From Dechloromonas sp. UBA6271 (GTDB lineage: Bacteria; Pseudomonadota; Gammaproteobacteria; Burkholderiales; Rhodocyclaceae), in contig DJUX01000061.1 in NCBI GenBank assembly GCA_002440665.1, positions 1 to 64,000 on the forward strand: a stretch of DNA of 64,000 nucleotides, read 5' to 3'. A model generated the notes under the pieces. That model worked only from the letters and a program-made list of their open reading frames with translations, ran no database searches and was not told the origin of the DNA. Numbering within the stretch: position 1 is the first letter of the stretch; each line of letters begins with the position of its first letter. A program made the position numbers and the translations under genes. This document shows positions 18,464 to 26,909 of this stretch, one piece after another.

Positions 18464-19435
18464 CTAGGGGTTAGGAATCGATTTCTGGCATTCGAAGCAG
18501 AAGACCTTGCCGCCAAAGCGTGGTTTGTTGAACCAGCAGAATTTTGCGATGTTATAGGCCACGACCGTACCGCATGACGAGCATGCGAGCTTCGATTTCT
18601 TGCCTTCCTCCACAACCGTCTCCGGAACTGCTACGGGTTCTGCCAGGGCAGGCTCCGGCGTAGCTTCCCGTGCGACATGTACGGGCTTTTGCGGGGCCAC
18701 GGCCTCCCTCTGTAGTCCGAACTTGGCGTGCCAATCGAAGGACGCGGGGATATGCAGGGCGGCCAGTCGCCTGGCGAAGTCTTCCAGAGTGTCGGAGGCG
18801 ATAATCTTGACCATGACCAGTGGATTGTTTTCGCCATCGAACGCCTTGTCAATTTTGGCTTTGATCTGGTCGACCTTCAAAATCTCGTCAAGCCCCTTGA
18901 TCTTGGCTTTAGGGCGGGTGATGCGGGCGTTTTTTGACACCAGAACCATGCTGCGAATGTCGGGCTTGATGGAAAAGCCAAGTCGCTTAGGCAACTCGAC
19001 GGCACCGTCATCGCATGCGGCCTTCAGGACGGTGCAGTGCTTGTGGTTCTGCTCGAACGGGGAGGGCATGCCGTAGGGTTTTCCGCCCTAGAAAGCCGAA
19101 CATTCACTGTGCTCGTTGATGGCGATGCCTTCGGAGAACCGCTTGCTTTCGCACACCCAGACGTCGAGGAATCGGTTCACGAGGATGTGGTCGATTTGAG
19201 CGACGCGGCCCTTATGCTCGATGCGGAGATCGTGGATGACGGCCCAGTTTTTCGAAGGCCCATAGTGGAACTCGATTTCGTAGGCCGCATCTTTCTCGCC
19301 CTTGACGCCCGAGAGCATGAAACGGATTTCCTGCTCAATCTTCCGTTTGGTTTCCGCGGTGGCCGCGGGGTGATTCAGCAGTCCTTGGAGTGTGTCTATG
19401 TCTTTGGTCTTGTTATCGGACGACTTGATGAGCAT
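18464..19435 (-). pseudogene. NERD-domain protein interrupted by an amber codon
   Basis: One continuous frame of 323 codons is split by TAG at 19088-19090. The upstream part has the nuclease-related NERD fold: EIEFHYGPSKNWAVIHDLR, AQIDHILVNRFLDVWVCESK. It ends INEHSECSAF, then the stop, then GGKPYGMPSPFEQNHKH in the same frame, a segment where an aromatic residue is usual, so a TAC/TAT-to-TAG change is likely. The C-terminal part ends in a four-cysteine finger (CSSC and CFEC). Its final stop lies in the CTAG flank of the IS5 element, so the insertion may also have clipped the C-terminus. Confidence 0.8.
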
Positions 19436-19567
19436 GGTGTTGCCTATTTCGTGGAATAGGACGGAAGGATAAAGCCTCGGCGTTTATCGGTCACGGTATG
19501 CCGGGACTTTGCGGGATGTCACGCCCACTGATTTCGCAGGGGTGTCCGTGTAGTGAAAAGTGCTGAC

Positions 19568-19600
19568 GTCTGCGGTCGACCGTCGAAAACAGGCAAAAAT
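19568..19600 (+). repeat. Uptake-like motif copy 6
   Basis: Core at 19572-19580, AAAA and AAAAAT tracts in register, intergenic between the NERD pseudogene and the small lipoprotein gene. Confidence 0.85.
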
Positions 19601-19713
19601 GGAGAAGGCCGGCAGCGATCCTGGTCTTTTTTCGTGCTGCCAGATAGCTTCACGTATGCCAAATGGCATGTTCTGCTAAGCTTTCGCGAATGTTTGACCG
19701 GAGGTTTGAACAC

Positions 19714-19923
19714 ATGAAACTCAAACGCTTTATCCCTGCGCTGACACTGATCCCGGCCTTGCTCTTGCTCGGTGCGTGCACCACGCAAGCCTGGTACGAG
19801 GGCGTCCGTCAGACTGGAGAACAGGAATGCCGAAAGCAACCGCCGGGCGCCGTCGACGACTGCCTGTCGCGCATCAACAAGCAAGGCTACGATGACTACA
19901 GCAAGGCGCGCTCGGCGAATTAG
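19714..19923 (+). CDS. Small lipoprotein, unknown function
   Basis: 69 residues. MKLKRFIPALTLIPALLLLG is a lipoprotein signal ending in LLGAC with Cys22 as the lipidation site. The mature part is short, with two further cysteines (EQECRKQ and VDDCLSR) that could form a disulfide. A clear GGAGG ribosome site precedes this ATG, which decides the start against an in-frame Met 17 codons upstream. Function not recognised. Confidence 0.7.
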   Translation: MKLKRFIPALTLIPALLLLGACTTQAWYEGVRQTGEQECRKQPPGAVDDCLSRINKQGYDDYSKARSAN

Positions 19924-20015
19924 TGAGCGGGTCACGGCTTCGGGCCGCAAACCGGTGCCGCATGCCGGCAGGAATCAGCTGTTTTTCAGCTGGCGGTCAG
20001 CTGAAAAACGGCTGG

Positions 20016-20048
20016 AAATAGGGCTGATTTTTCCGGTCGACCGCAACA
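20016..20048 (-). repeat. Uptake-like motif copy 7
   Basis: Core at 20036-20044 on the minus strand, preceded by TGTT, with AAAAAT and TATTT tracts in register. It lies 65 bp downstream of the first DUF2789 gene and has the same orientation as it. Confidence 0.85.
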
Positions 20049-20108
20049 GCCGCCTATGCGGCATAAATCCGTTCGCTGCGGAACGTGAACCGGTTGGTTC
20101 AACAAGGC

Positions 20109-20339
20109 CTATCTCAAACGCCCGTTAAGTTCATCGATGACCGCCGCCCAGTCGGCGTCTTCAATGATTTCTTCCTTGAGGAAAGCTCTTTGCGAGTCGC
20201 TCCAGAAGGGAGCGCGGTAGAGGGCGGTTCCGTTTTCCAGCGGGCGGTGGGTGGCAATGAAGTTTTCGACGGCAGCTTCGTCGGCGGGTAATCCAAGTTG
20301 GGCAAACAGGTTGCTCAAGGAGTGCATTTGGGCTTGCAT
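20109..20339 (-). CDS. DUF2789 family protein, copy 1
   Basis: 76 residues. Blocks RPLENGTALYRAPFWSDSQR and KEEIIEDADWAAVIDEL define the DUF2789 family, a small acidic protein of unknown role. The ATG has a good AGGAAAAGGA upstream. A second copy at 35995-36204 is almost identical over about 60 residues and in nucleotide sequence. Both copies have an uptake-like motif 40-65 bp past the stop in the same orientation. Confidence 0.85.
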   Translation of the reverse strand: MQAQMHSLSNLFAQLGLPADEAAVENFIATHRPLENGTALYRAPFWSDSQRAFLKEEIIEDADWAAVIDELNGRLR

Positions 20340-20530
20340 GGCAGATTCCTTTTCCTGGTGACATACGTGTTATTCGATAGGGCTGGGACGGAACAGTTCA
20401 GTCGAAGAGAATGCAAAAACGACAGTCGTTCGGTGACGGCGGGTGAGCGCTGCGGTGGACCGTTGAAAACATGGATCAGCCCTAAGCGCGTATCCTTGCC
20501 GGCTATCTCCCAAGTCCTGCTTCTTTACCC

Positions 20531-21742
20531 ATGTCCGCAGCGCTTTCACCCCGTGCCGAACGTTTTTTCCTGCTGACGCTGGCCGGCATTCAGTTCAGCC
20601 ATATTCTGGATTTCATGATCATGATGCCGCTCGGCCCAATCCTGATGGGGGCCTTGGGCATCGGTACGCACGAGTTCGGCTTGCTGGTGGCCTCCTACAG
20701 TTTCAGTGCGGCGGTATCCGGGATACTGGCGGCGACCTTTGTCGATTTGTTCGAGCGCAAGCGCCTGTTGCTGATCAGCTTTGCCCTGTTTGCGCTGGCG
20801 ACGCTGGCCTGCGGCCTGGCGCCAAGTTATTCGACACTGATGCTGGCGCGTGGCCTGGCGGGCATCTTCGGCGGCATCATGGGGGCGCTGATTCACACCA
20901 TGATCGGCGATGCCATTCCTTTTTCCCGGCGGGCACGGGCGAGCGGCATCGTTTCCAGCGCGTTTTCGGTGTCGACGATTGCCGGGGTGCCCTTGTCACT
21001 GTGGCTGGCCAATCATCTCGGCTGGCGGGCGCCGTTCATTTTCATCGCGGCGCTGAGCGTGGTTTTTCTGGGCATCGGCCTGCGCTTCCTGCCGGAGTTG
21101 CGCCACCACCTCAGCGAAGAGAAGCGCGCCCACCTGTTGTCGGCCACCTTCAGCGTGCTGGGCGACGCCAACCACCTGCGCGCCTTGCTGTTTTCGGCGC
21201 TGATCATTTTTTCCGGGTTTACGGTGATTCCCTACATCACCGTCTATGCGGTGAATAACGTCGCCATTCCCATGAGCGACATTCCCATCGTCTATCTGGT
21301 GGGCGGTTTCGCTACCTTCATCAGCGCCCGCCTGATCGGACACTGGGCTGACAAGCACGGCAAGGTTGAGGTTTACCGCCGGGTGGCGCTGCTGGCGATG
21401 TTGCCGCTGTTGGCGCTGACGCATGTCGGGATGTTGCCGCTATGGGGCTGGCTGATCTGCTCCACCAGTTTTTTCGTGCTGATCTCGGGGCGCATGATCC
21501 CGGCCATGGCGATCATTGCCTCCGCCGCCCAGCCCAAGCTGCGCGGCACCTTCATGTCGCTGAACGGTACCGTGCAGTCGCTGGCGATGGGCTTGGCGAC
21601 GACGCTCGCCGGTTTTCTGGTCACGCTCGACGACAGCGGCAGGATCGTCGGTTACCCACTGGTCGGTTATGTCGCCGTCGCGGCGAACCTGCTGGCGGTC
21701 TGGTTCGTCTCCCGCATCGTGATGCACGGGCGCCATCTCTAG
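20531..21742 (+). CDS. MFS transporter
   Basis: 403 residues with about twelve hydrophobic segments. The N-terminal FSHILDFMIMMPLGPILM and the loop FVDLFERKRLLLISF fit the drug-efflux/sugar-transporter branch of the major facilitator superfamily; RRARASGIVSSAFSVSTIAG is the second cytoplasmic motif. Substrate unknown. It converges with the glutathione peroxidase gene with 7 bp between stops. Confidence 0.85.
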   Translation: MSAALSPRAERFFLLTLAGIQFSHILDFMIMMPLGPILMGALGIGTHEFGLLVASYSFSAAVSGILAATFVDLFERKRLLLISFALFALATLACGLAPSYSTLMLARGLAGIFGGIMGALIHTMIGDAIPFSRRARASGIVSSAFSVSTIAGVPLSLWLANHLGWRAPFIFIAALSVVFLGIGLRFLPELRHHLSEEKRAHLLSATFSVLGDANHLRALLFSALIIFSGFTVIPYITVYAVNNVAIPMSDIPIVYLVGGFATFISARLIGHWADKHGKVEVYRRVALLAMLPLLALTHVGMLPLWGWLICSTSFFVLISGRMIPAMAIIASAAQPKLRGTFMSLNGTVQSLAMGLATTLAGFLVTLDDSGRIVGYPLVGYVAVAANLLAVWFVSRIVMHGRHL

Positions 21743-21749
21743 GCCGGAT

Positions 21750-22232
21750 CTACAGCAACGCTTCGACCGCCTGCGTAAGGTCTTCCGGCTTGGTGGCCGG
21801 TGCGTAGCGTTCGACCACCTGGCCCTCGCGATCCACCAGGAACTTGGTGAAATTCCACTTGATCGCCTCGGTACCCAGCAGGCCGGCCGCTTCGTGCTTC
21901 AGGTAGGCGTAGAGCGGGTGGGTGTTTTCGCCATTGACTTCGATCTTGGCGAACATCGGGAAAGTGACCCCGAAATTGACCTGGCAGAACTGCCCGATGG
22001 TCGTGGCGTCACCGGGTTCCTGGGCGCCGAACTGGTTGCACGGAAAGCCGAGGACGACGAAGCCCTTGCTCTTCAGATTCTGGTAGAGAGTTTCGAGGCC
22101 GGCGTACTGGGGCGTGAAGCCGCATTCGCTGGCTGTGTTCACGATCAGCAGCACTTTTCCCCGGTAGGTGTCGAGATCAACCTCTTCACCGTTCAGGAGA
22201 GTGGCCTTGAAGTCATAAATCGAGTCGCTCAT
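21750..22232 (-). CDS. Glutathione peroxidase family thiol peroxidase
   Basis: 160 residues. The peroxidatic cysteine is in NTASECGFTPQY (Cys37), the conserved Gln in GFPCNQFGAQEPG and the Trp-Asn pair in IKWNFTKFLVDREG. Bacterial members use Cys rather than Sec and usually take electrons from thioredoxin despite the name. The role is reduction of hydroperoxides in the cytoplasm. Standard length, no anomalies. Confidence 0.93.
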   Translation of the reverse strand: MSDSIYDFKATLLNGEEVDLDTYRGKVLLIVNTASECGFTPQYAGLETLYQNLKSKGFVVLGFPCNQFGAQEPGDATTIGQFCQVNFGVTFPMFAKIEVNGENTHPLYAYLKHEAAGLLGTEAIKWNFTKFLVDREGQVVERYAPATKPEDLTQAVEALL

Positions 22233-22401
22233 CGGATTTCCCTTTGTGTCAGTTAGGCATGATTCTTTAGTCGAACGTGTAGCAGCATCATTGTAGGCAG
22301 GCGCTTATATTTTTCTCGTCTACAAGCGACAAGCCGGCGCCGATGCAACGGTAACACGCCGGGCAGCAGGATGGCCGGCCGGTGCATGTCGCCAGCGTTG
22401 C

Positions 22402-22872
22402 CTAGTAGCCGTACCCCGTTGCCTTGGGCTTGTTGGGTGGCGTCAGTTGCCCGCGGAGCTCGCCAGGCTTGTATTCCGCACTATGCACATTCACATAGAG
22501 TTCGCCGGCCTTGTAGGCCTGATACTGGGTCTCGCTCAGCTTTGAGCCATCCGGCACCATCCACCCATTGTCGCCGGACTTGGTCAAAGTGATGACGACC
22601 GGACCGTTGGTGCCGGCCTTGCCAATGTGGATATGCGCCATCGTCGCAGCGATCCCCGAGGTTGTGACGTTGCCACTGACGCTCATGTCCGGCTTGACGG
22701 TGATGGCGGCGGTGCCGGATGCGGTCGTGGTGACCGGCGGCACTTCCGCGTCGCCGGAGAGCTTGAACTTCACTTCATCGGCAATCGCAGGCATCGAAAA
22801 AGCAGCCAGCGCGAGCGCAGTAGTCGCGAGGATGCCCGGCATGGCACGGCGGAAGGTCGGAACAGGGTTCAT
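22402..22872 (-). CDS. CHRD-domain secreted protein
   Basis: 156 residues. The N-terminal signal peptide ends near FSMPAIADE. The rest is one CHRD domain: VKFKLSGDAEVPPVTTTASG, MAHIHIGKAGTNGPVVITL and LYVNVHSAEYKPGELRGQLTP. CHRD is a beta-rich module named from chordin; in bacteria it occurs in exported proteins of unknown role. Its ATG overlaps the stop of the upstream Nif11-like frame, suggesting possible coupling, though the tail of that frame may be non-genic. Confidence 0.85.
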   Translation of the reverse strand: MNPVPTFRRAMPGILATTALALAAFSMPAIADEVKFKLSGDAEVPPVTTTASGTAAITVKPDMSVSGNVTTSGIAATMAHIHIGKAGTNGPVVITLTKSGDNGWMVPDGSKLSETQYQAYKAGELYVNVHSAEYKPGELRGQLTPPNKPKATGYGY

Positions 22873-23294
22873 GGCAGGCCTCTCATGTTTTGGTTGGCGA
22901 TGCAGCCAGGATACATACGGGGCGTTAGCGAATCGGACTCGGCTGAACTGGCTACAACCAATTTGATTACCGGATGCGCGCTTTGGTTCGATTGCTGCGG
23001 TCGACCTTCGAAAACAGGCAAAAATGACAAAGGCCGGGGAGACCCAGCCCAGGCATTGCTGCGGGGTGCTTGCGTTTCAAACCCGCAGCGCGCCTTGACC
23101 AGGTGCTCGGAGAGTTGCTCCTCGGTGAATTGCGGTTCGTTGGGCGGGTAGAGCGAGTTTTCCTCGATCGCGAAGCCGTGTTCCTGGGCCAGGGCGCGCA
23201 GTTCCTTGATCTTCTGGCAGGCCTTGAGGCTTTCCTTGAGTGCCGCGTCGGCTTTTGCTTTTTCCGAGAAGGCCTTGATGGGGACGATGGACAT
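22869..23294 (-). CDS. Nif11-like domain protein with a doubtful C-terminal tail
   Basis: 141 residues as an open frame, start fixed by AGGAG before MSIVPIKAFSEKAKAD. Residues 1-65 resemble the Nif11 domain (KAFSEKAKADAALKESL, KELRALAQEHGFAIEENS), found in proteins near nitrogen-fixation genes and in peptide leaders. After about residue 88 the frame runs antisense through an uptake-like motif, producing SFLPVFEGRPQQ, and ends on the next gene's start. The tail is therefore probably a recent extension. No nif gene is in the window. Confidence 0.6.
   Translation of the reverse strand: MSIVPIKAFSEKAKADAALKESLKACQKIKELRALAQEHGFAIEENSLYPPNEPQFTEEQLSEHLVKARCGFETQAPRSNAWAGSPRPLSFLPVFEGRPQQSNQSAHPVIKLVVASSAESDSLTPRMYPGCIANQNMRGLP
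22993..23025 (+). repeat. Uptake-like motif copy 8
   Basis: Core at 22997-23005, preceded by TGCT, with AAAA and AAAAAT tracts in register. It lies in the 3' tail of the Nif11-like frame, antisense to it. Confidence 0.85.
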
Positions 23295-23345
23295 GGTTTC
23301 TCCTGATGAATGTCGTTGGGGGAAACGGGAAAATCGGCGGTGGGT

Positions 23346-23627
23346 TCAGGCGGGGTGGTCGATGATGGTCGGCTCGCCGCTGCCGTCGTCGATTGCGGCC
23401 TGGGCGAGCTTGCCGTCGGGGTGGTAGCGGTAGTCGTGGCGCAGTTCGGTTTCGCCATAGACGATCTTTTCGCAGACGAGCAACTGCCCGGCGTCGTCGA
23501 AGCTGCCGCGGTAATAGGTGTTGCGGTTGCGCATGTCGTCCGGCATCAGTTCCCCGACCAGTTTGAGGGGGAGCTTGATGCCGCTGTAGCTGGTGAAATA
23601 GCGGGGGTTGGCTGCGGTTGCCGTCAT
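23346..23627 (-). CDS. Small conserved-looking protein upstream of the Nif11-like gene
   Basis: 93 residues, MTATAANPRYFTSYSGIKLP onward, with aromatic-rich NTYYRGSFDDAGQLLVCEKI and HDYRYHPDGKLAQA. It resembles the DUF6156 family, which I associate with nif regions of proteobacteria, but the match is from memory and uncertain. It lies 51 bp upstream of the Nif11-like gene on the same strand and probably shares its transcript. Confidence 0.55.
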   Translation of the reverse strand: MTATAANPRYFTSYSGIKLPLKLVGELMPDDMRNRNTYYRGSFDDAGQLLVCEKIVYGETELRHDYRYHPDGKLAQAAIDDGSGEPTIIDHPA

Positions 23628-23645
23628 CGATTGTCGTACTCAAGA

Positions 23646-23670
23646 CAAAAATCCCGAAAAATTCGGGGGT
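23646..23670 (-). terminator. Rho-independent terminator after the SLC13 permease
   Basis: CCCGAA (23653-23658) and TTCGGG (23662-23667) form a stem around AAA; on the minus strand it is followed by ATTTTT, downstream of the permease stop. Confidence 0.6.
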
Positions 23671-23739
23671 TTTCGCTTGATAAGCAATATGAGTGCCAAG
23701 TTTCCGGCGGCGGTGACGGCCGATTCAGGTCACAAAAAA

Positions 23740-25569
23740 CTAAAGCGGAAAAACCCAGGGAACCATGAGGACGGCGACGACCATGACGATCAGGGTCAGC
23801 GGCAGCCCGATGCGGATGAAATCGGCGAAGCTGTAGTTGCCCGCCGTCGCCACCAGGGTGTTGATCGGCGAGATTGGCGTCATGAAGGCGCTCGATGCCG
23901 CCAGGGCGACGATCATCGCGAAGGGGTAGGGCGAGGCCTGCAACTCCTTGGCGATCGCCAGCGCCACCGGGATCATCAGCACCGCGTTGGCGGTATTGAC
24001 GATGAACAGCCCGAGGATCACCGTGATGGCGAAGAGCAGGGCGAGAATGGAGTAGGTGCCGGTATTGGCGGTCAGGGTGACGACGGCGTGCGCCGCGATA
24101 TCCACGCCGCCGGTGCGGTCGAGCGCCATGGCGAAGGGCATCATGCCGACGATCATGATCAGGCTTTTCAGCTGGATCGAACGGTAGGCCTGGTCCAGGT
24201 TGATGCAGCCGAAGAAGCCCATCATCAGGCAACCGATCAGGGCCGCCTGCACGTTCGGCACGATGCCGGTCGCCATCAGGGCGACGACGACGGCCAGCGT
24301 CAGCACGGCGTAGGGGGCCTTGCTGGCGGCCGGCAGCACCTCGGCGAACTCGCGCGGCAGGTTCAGCACCACCAGATCGTGGCTGTCTTCCTGGAGCTTG
24401 CGGATGGTCCGCCAGGGGCCGGCGAGCAGCAGCGTATCGCCCACCTTCAGGACCACCTGGCGCAGGTTGAATGGCTTGCGCGCGACCTTGCCACGGCGGA
24501 CGCCAACCACGGCCAATTCGGATTGGCTAAGGAGTTCGGCCTCGGCCACCGTTTTGCGCACGAACCGGGATTCTTCCGGGAGAATCACTTCGACCATGCC
24601 GACATCCCGGGAGCGGTCGATGAAATACCGTCCTGAACTCGGCAAGAGATCGACCTTGAACTGCTCGCACAGCGCCGCCACGTCGTGAGTTGGCAGATCC
24701 AGGTCGAGCAGCAGCACATCCGCCGCCTGCAGAATGGTCTCGGGGGCACGCGCCAGCAGTTGCCGCGCACGGCCGACACCGCGTTCGATAAGGATGACCC
24801 GGACGCCGATCCGGTTCGTCAGATCAAGCTCGCCGATGGATCGTTGCAACAGCGGTGAATCGGGTCGTACCCGGACCCGGTATTCACGGTCAGCGAGCTG
24901 GTAGCGCTTGACCCATTTTTTTAGTTTCGGCCGGCTCTGCGGCAGATCCTCATCGGACGCATCCGCACGCAGCCAGCCCCGCGCAAAATGCATGTAGACG
25001 ATGCTCAGCAGCAAAATCGGCACCCCGAACGGTGTGAAGGAGAAGAAACTGAAGCCTTCCGCGTCGTGGCGGATGAGTTCGTAGTTGATCACCAGATTGG
25101 GCGAGGTGGCGACCAGCGTCATCATGCCGCTGATCAGGGCGGCGTAGGCCATCGGCATCATCAGCTGGCTCGGGGCGATGCGGGTCCGGCTGGCGATGCG
25201 CATCACCACCGGGATGAACATCGCGACGACGCCGGTCGAACTCATGACCGAACCGAGGAGGCCGACGGTCAGCATCAGGATGCTCAGCTGGCGCCAGGGT
25301 TGCTCGCCGCCTCGCGTCACCAGCCAGTCACCGATGCGCCGCGCAACGCCGGTGCGCGCCAGGGCTTCGCCGATCACGAACATCGCCCCGATGAGCACGA
25401 TATTGGGATTGGCGAAACCGGCGATGGCCTCGTTGACGGTGATGACGCCGGTAAAGGGCAGCGCCACCATGGCGATCAGCGCCACGGCATCGACGCGCGG
25501 CCGATTCACCGCAAACATCAGGATGGCGGCGCCGAGCAGCAGCAGGACGATCAGCAGGTCAGCGTTCAT
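23740..25569 (-). CDS. SLC13/DASS-type permease with TrkA-C domains
   Basis: 609 residues. N- and C-terminal halves carry multiple hydrophobic helices (IVLLLLGAAILMFAV at the start, SPINTLVATAGNYSFADFIR near the end). The middle third, about residues 205-390, is soluble and looks like two RCK/TrkA-C regulatory domains (YRVRVRPDSPLLQRSIGELD, LLSQSELAVVGVRRGKVARK, KVGDTLLLAGP). This arrangement is typical of ArsB/NhaD- or SLC13-type sodium-coupled anion transporters. Substrate could be sulfate or dicarboxylate; not decidable here. Confidence 0.85.
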   Translation of the reverse strand: MNADLLIVLLLLGAAILMFAVNRPRVDAVALIAMVALPFTGVITVNEAIAGFANPNIVLIGAMFVIGEALARTGVARRIGDWLVTRGGEQPWRQLSILMLTVGLLGSVMSSTGVVAMFIPVVMRIASRTRIAPSQLMMPMAYAALISGMMTLVATSPNLVINYELIRHDAEGFSFFSFTPFGVPILLLSIVYMHFARGWLRADASDEDLPQSRPKLKKWVKRYQLADREYRVRVRPDSPLLQRSIGELDLTNRIGVRVILIERGVGRARQLLARAPETILQAADVLLLDLDLPTHDVAALCEQFKVDLLPSSGRYFIDRSRDVGMVEVILPEESRFVRKTVAEAELLSQSELAVVGVRRGKVARKPFNLRQVVLKVGDTLLLAGPWRTIRKLQEDSHDLVVLNLPREFAEVLPAASKAPYAVLTLAVVVALMATGIVPNVQAALIGCLMMGFFGCINLDQAYRSIQLKSLIMIVGMMPFAMALDRTGGVDIAAHAVVTLTANTGTYSILALLFAITVILGLFIVNTANAVLMIPVALAIAKELQASPYPFAMIVALAASSAFMTPISPINTLVATAGNYSFADFIRIGLPLTLIVMVVAVLMVPWVFPL

Positions 25570-25584
25570 GCGGGATTCGTTGGA

Positions 25585-25770
25585 TCAATCATCCTGTTTA
25601 CGGACTATCTGCCAAGCATACATCACACTCGATTCTGTGAATTCTCGCCCGGATTCGACATCTCGCCACCAGATCTGCGACCGCGCATCCGGACCGAGAT
25701 AGCGCCAGCGGCGTAGTTCGCCGCTGCACAACTCAATGATGTACGTCCCGCCGGCGAACGGTTCGGTCAT
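25585..25770 (-). CDS. Small protein, function unknown
   Basis: 61 residues from MTEPFAGGTYIIELCSGELR, Trp- and Arg-rich (WRYLGPDARSQIWWRDVESG). No family recognised. It lies 15 bp upstream of the SLC13 permease on the same strand, so it may be in its transcript. An uptake-like motif lies 35 bp upstream of the start. Confidence 0.45.
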   Translation of the reverse strand: MTEPFAGGTYIIELCSGELRRWRYLGPDARSQIWWRDVESGREFTESSVMYAWQIVRKQDD

Positions 25771-25804
25771 CGGCAAAGCACTCCTTCAACATTGGCATCG
25801 TTGC

Positions 25805-25837
25805 TGTTGCGGTCGACCCCGGAAAACAGGCAAAAAT
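25805..25837 (+). repeat. Uptake-like motif copy 9
   Basis: Core at 25809-25817, preceded by TGTT, with AAAA and AAAAAT tracts in register; intergenic. Confidence 0.88.
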
Positions 25838-25891
25838 GAAGCATACCCGGGAACGCCGATCTGCCTGCTCGTAGATCGTAAAAAGCAGGCG

Positions 25892-26815
25892 TTACCAGGC
25901 GCTTCGATCCGTCTCGGCATCGGCCCGGTAATCGGCGAAGTGCTCCACCAGAAAATCGAGAAAGACGCGGACCGTGGCGGAAAGGTGGTGGCGCTGCGGG
26001 TAGATGGCGTGAATGTCGGCCGAACTGCCGACCCAGGGTTCGAGCACGCGCACCAGCTGACCAGCGCGCAGGTAGCCGGCAACGTCCCATTCCGAGCGCA
26101 GCACGATGCCGTGCCCGGCCAGCGCCCAGTCGACGGCGATTTCGCCATGGTTGGTGGCGAGCGGGCCGCGCACCTTGACCATGGTCTGCTGCTTGCCGTC
26201 GGCAAGTTGCCAGTTGTTGAAGGCAGCGTTGTTTTCGCGGATGACGATGCAGGAATGGTTCTGCAGGTCGCGCGGCCGGGCGGGGCTGCCGCGTTCGGCG
26301 AGATAGGCCGGGGCGGCACATAGCAGACGGCGGTTGACGGCGATCTTGCGCGCCAGGATGCGCGCATCGGGTGGCGCGCCGAAGCGGATGCCGATGTCCA
26401 TCGCGTGTTCGGTCAGGTCGAGCGGGCGGTCGGTGAGTTGCAGCAAGATTTCGACGTCGGGCCAGGTCTTGGCGAATTCCGAGATCAGCGGCGCCAGATG
26501 GCGGCGGCCGAAGCCGAAGGTGGCGTTGATGCGTAGCAGTCCGCGCGGCGTTTCGCGGCTGGCCGCGAGCGAGCGTTCCAGGCTTTCGATGTCGCGCAGG
26601 ATATGTTCGCCGTCTTCGAGATAACGTTCGCCCTCGGGGGTCAGGCTCAGGCGGCGCGTCGTGCGGTTGAGCAGGCGGACGCCGAGGCGTTTTTCCAGCG
26701 CGGCCAGTCGCCGGCTGACGGCCGGCGGCGTCACCCCCAAAGCCTGCGCTGCAGCGGCCAGGCTGGGCTGGCGGGCGAGCAGGGTGAAGAACCCGAGATC
26801 GGAAGCGTCGGCCAT
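25892..26815 (-). CDS. LysR-family transcriptional regulator
   Basis: 307 residues from MADASDLGFFTLLARQPSLA. The winged helix-turn-helix is clear: AAAAQALGVTPPAVSRRLAA and LEKRLGVRLLNRTTRRLSLT. A periplasmic-binding-protein-like effector domain follows (about residues 90-300). It is divergent from the TauE-type exporter across 94 bp, so by LysR habit it may control that gene; inference. An uptake-like motif sits in the divergent gap. Confidence 0.9.
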   Translation of the reverse strand: MADASDLGFFTLLARQPSLAAAAQALGVTPPAVSRRLAALEKRLGVRLLNRTTRRLSLTPEGERYLEDGEHILRDIESLERSLAASRETPRGLLRINATFGFGRRHLAPLISEFAKTWPDVEILLQLTDRPLDLTEHAMDIGIRFGAPPDARILARKIAVNRRLLCAAPAYLAERGSPARPRDLQNHSCIVIRENNAAFNNWQLADGKQQTMVKVRGPLATNHGEIAVDWALAGHGIVLRSEWDVAGYLRAGQLVRVLEPWVGSSADIHAIYPQRHHLSATVRVFLDFLVEHFADYRADAETDRSAW

Positions 26816-26874
26816 TATTGCGTTCAGGTTAATAATGAATTGATGGTTTGCCCATTGTAGCTTTCCGTGGCGTG

Positions 26875-26907
26875 AATATGATGTGTTTTCCTCAGTCGAC
26901 CGCAGCA
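26875..26907 (-). repeat. Uptake-like motif copy 10
   Basis: Core at 26895-26903 on the minus strand, preceded by TGCT; the first tract AAAA is clear, the second is imperfect (ATCATATT). It lies in the lysR-tauE divergent gap and ends 2 bp before the tauE start. Confidence 0.65.
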
Positions 26908-26909
26908 GC

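Noticed and set aside
22869..23627. Nif11-like pair as evidence of a nitrogen-fixation island
   Set aside because: No nif or fix gene appears in the surrounding 10 kb, so the domain similarity alone is too weak.
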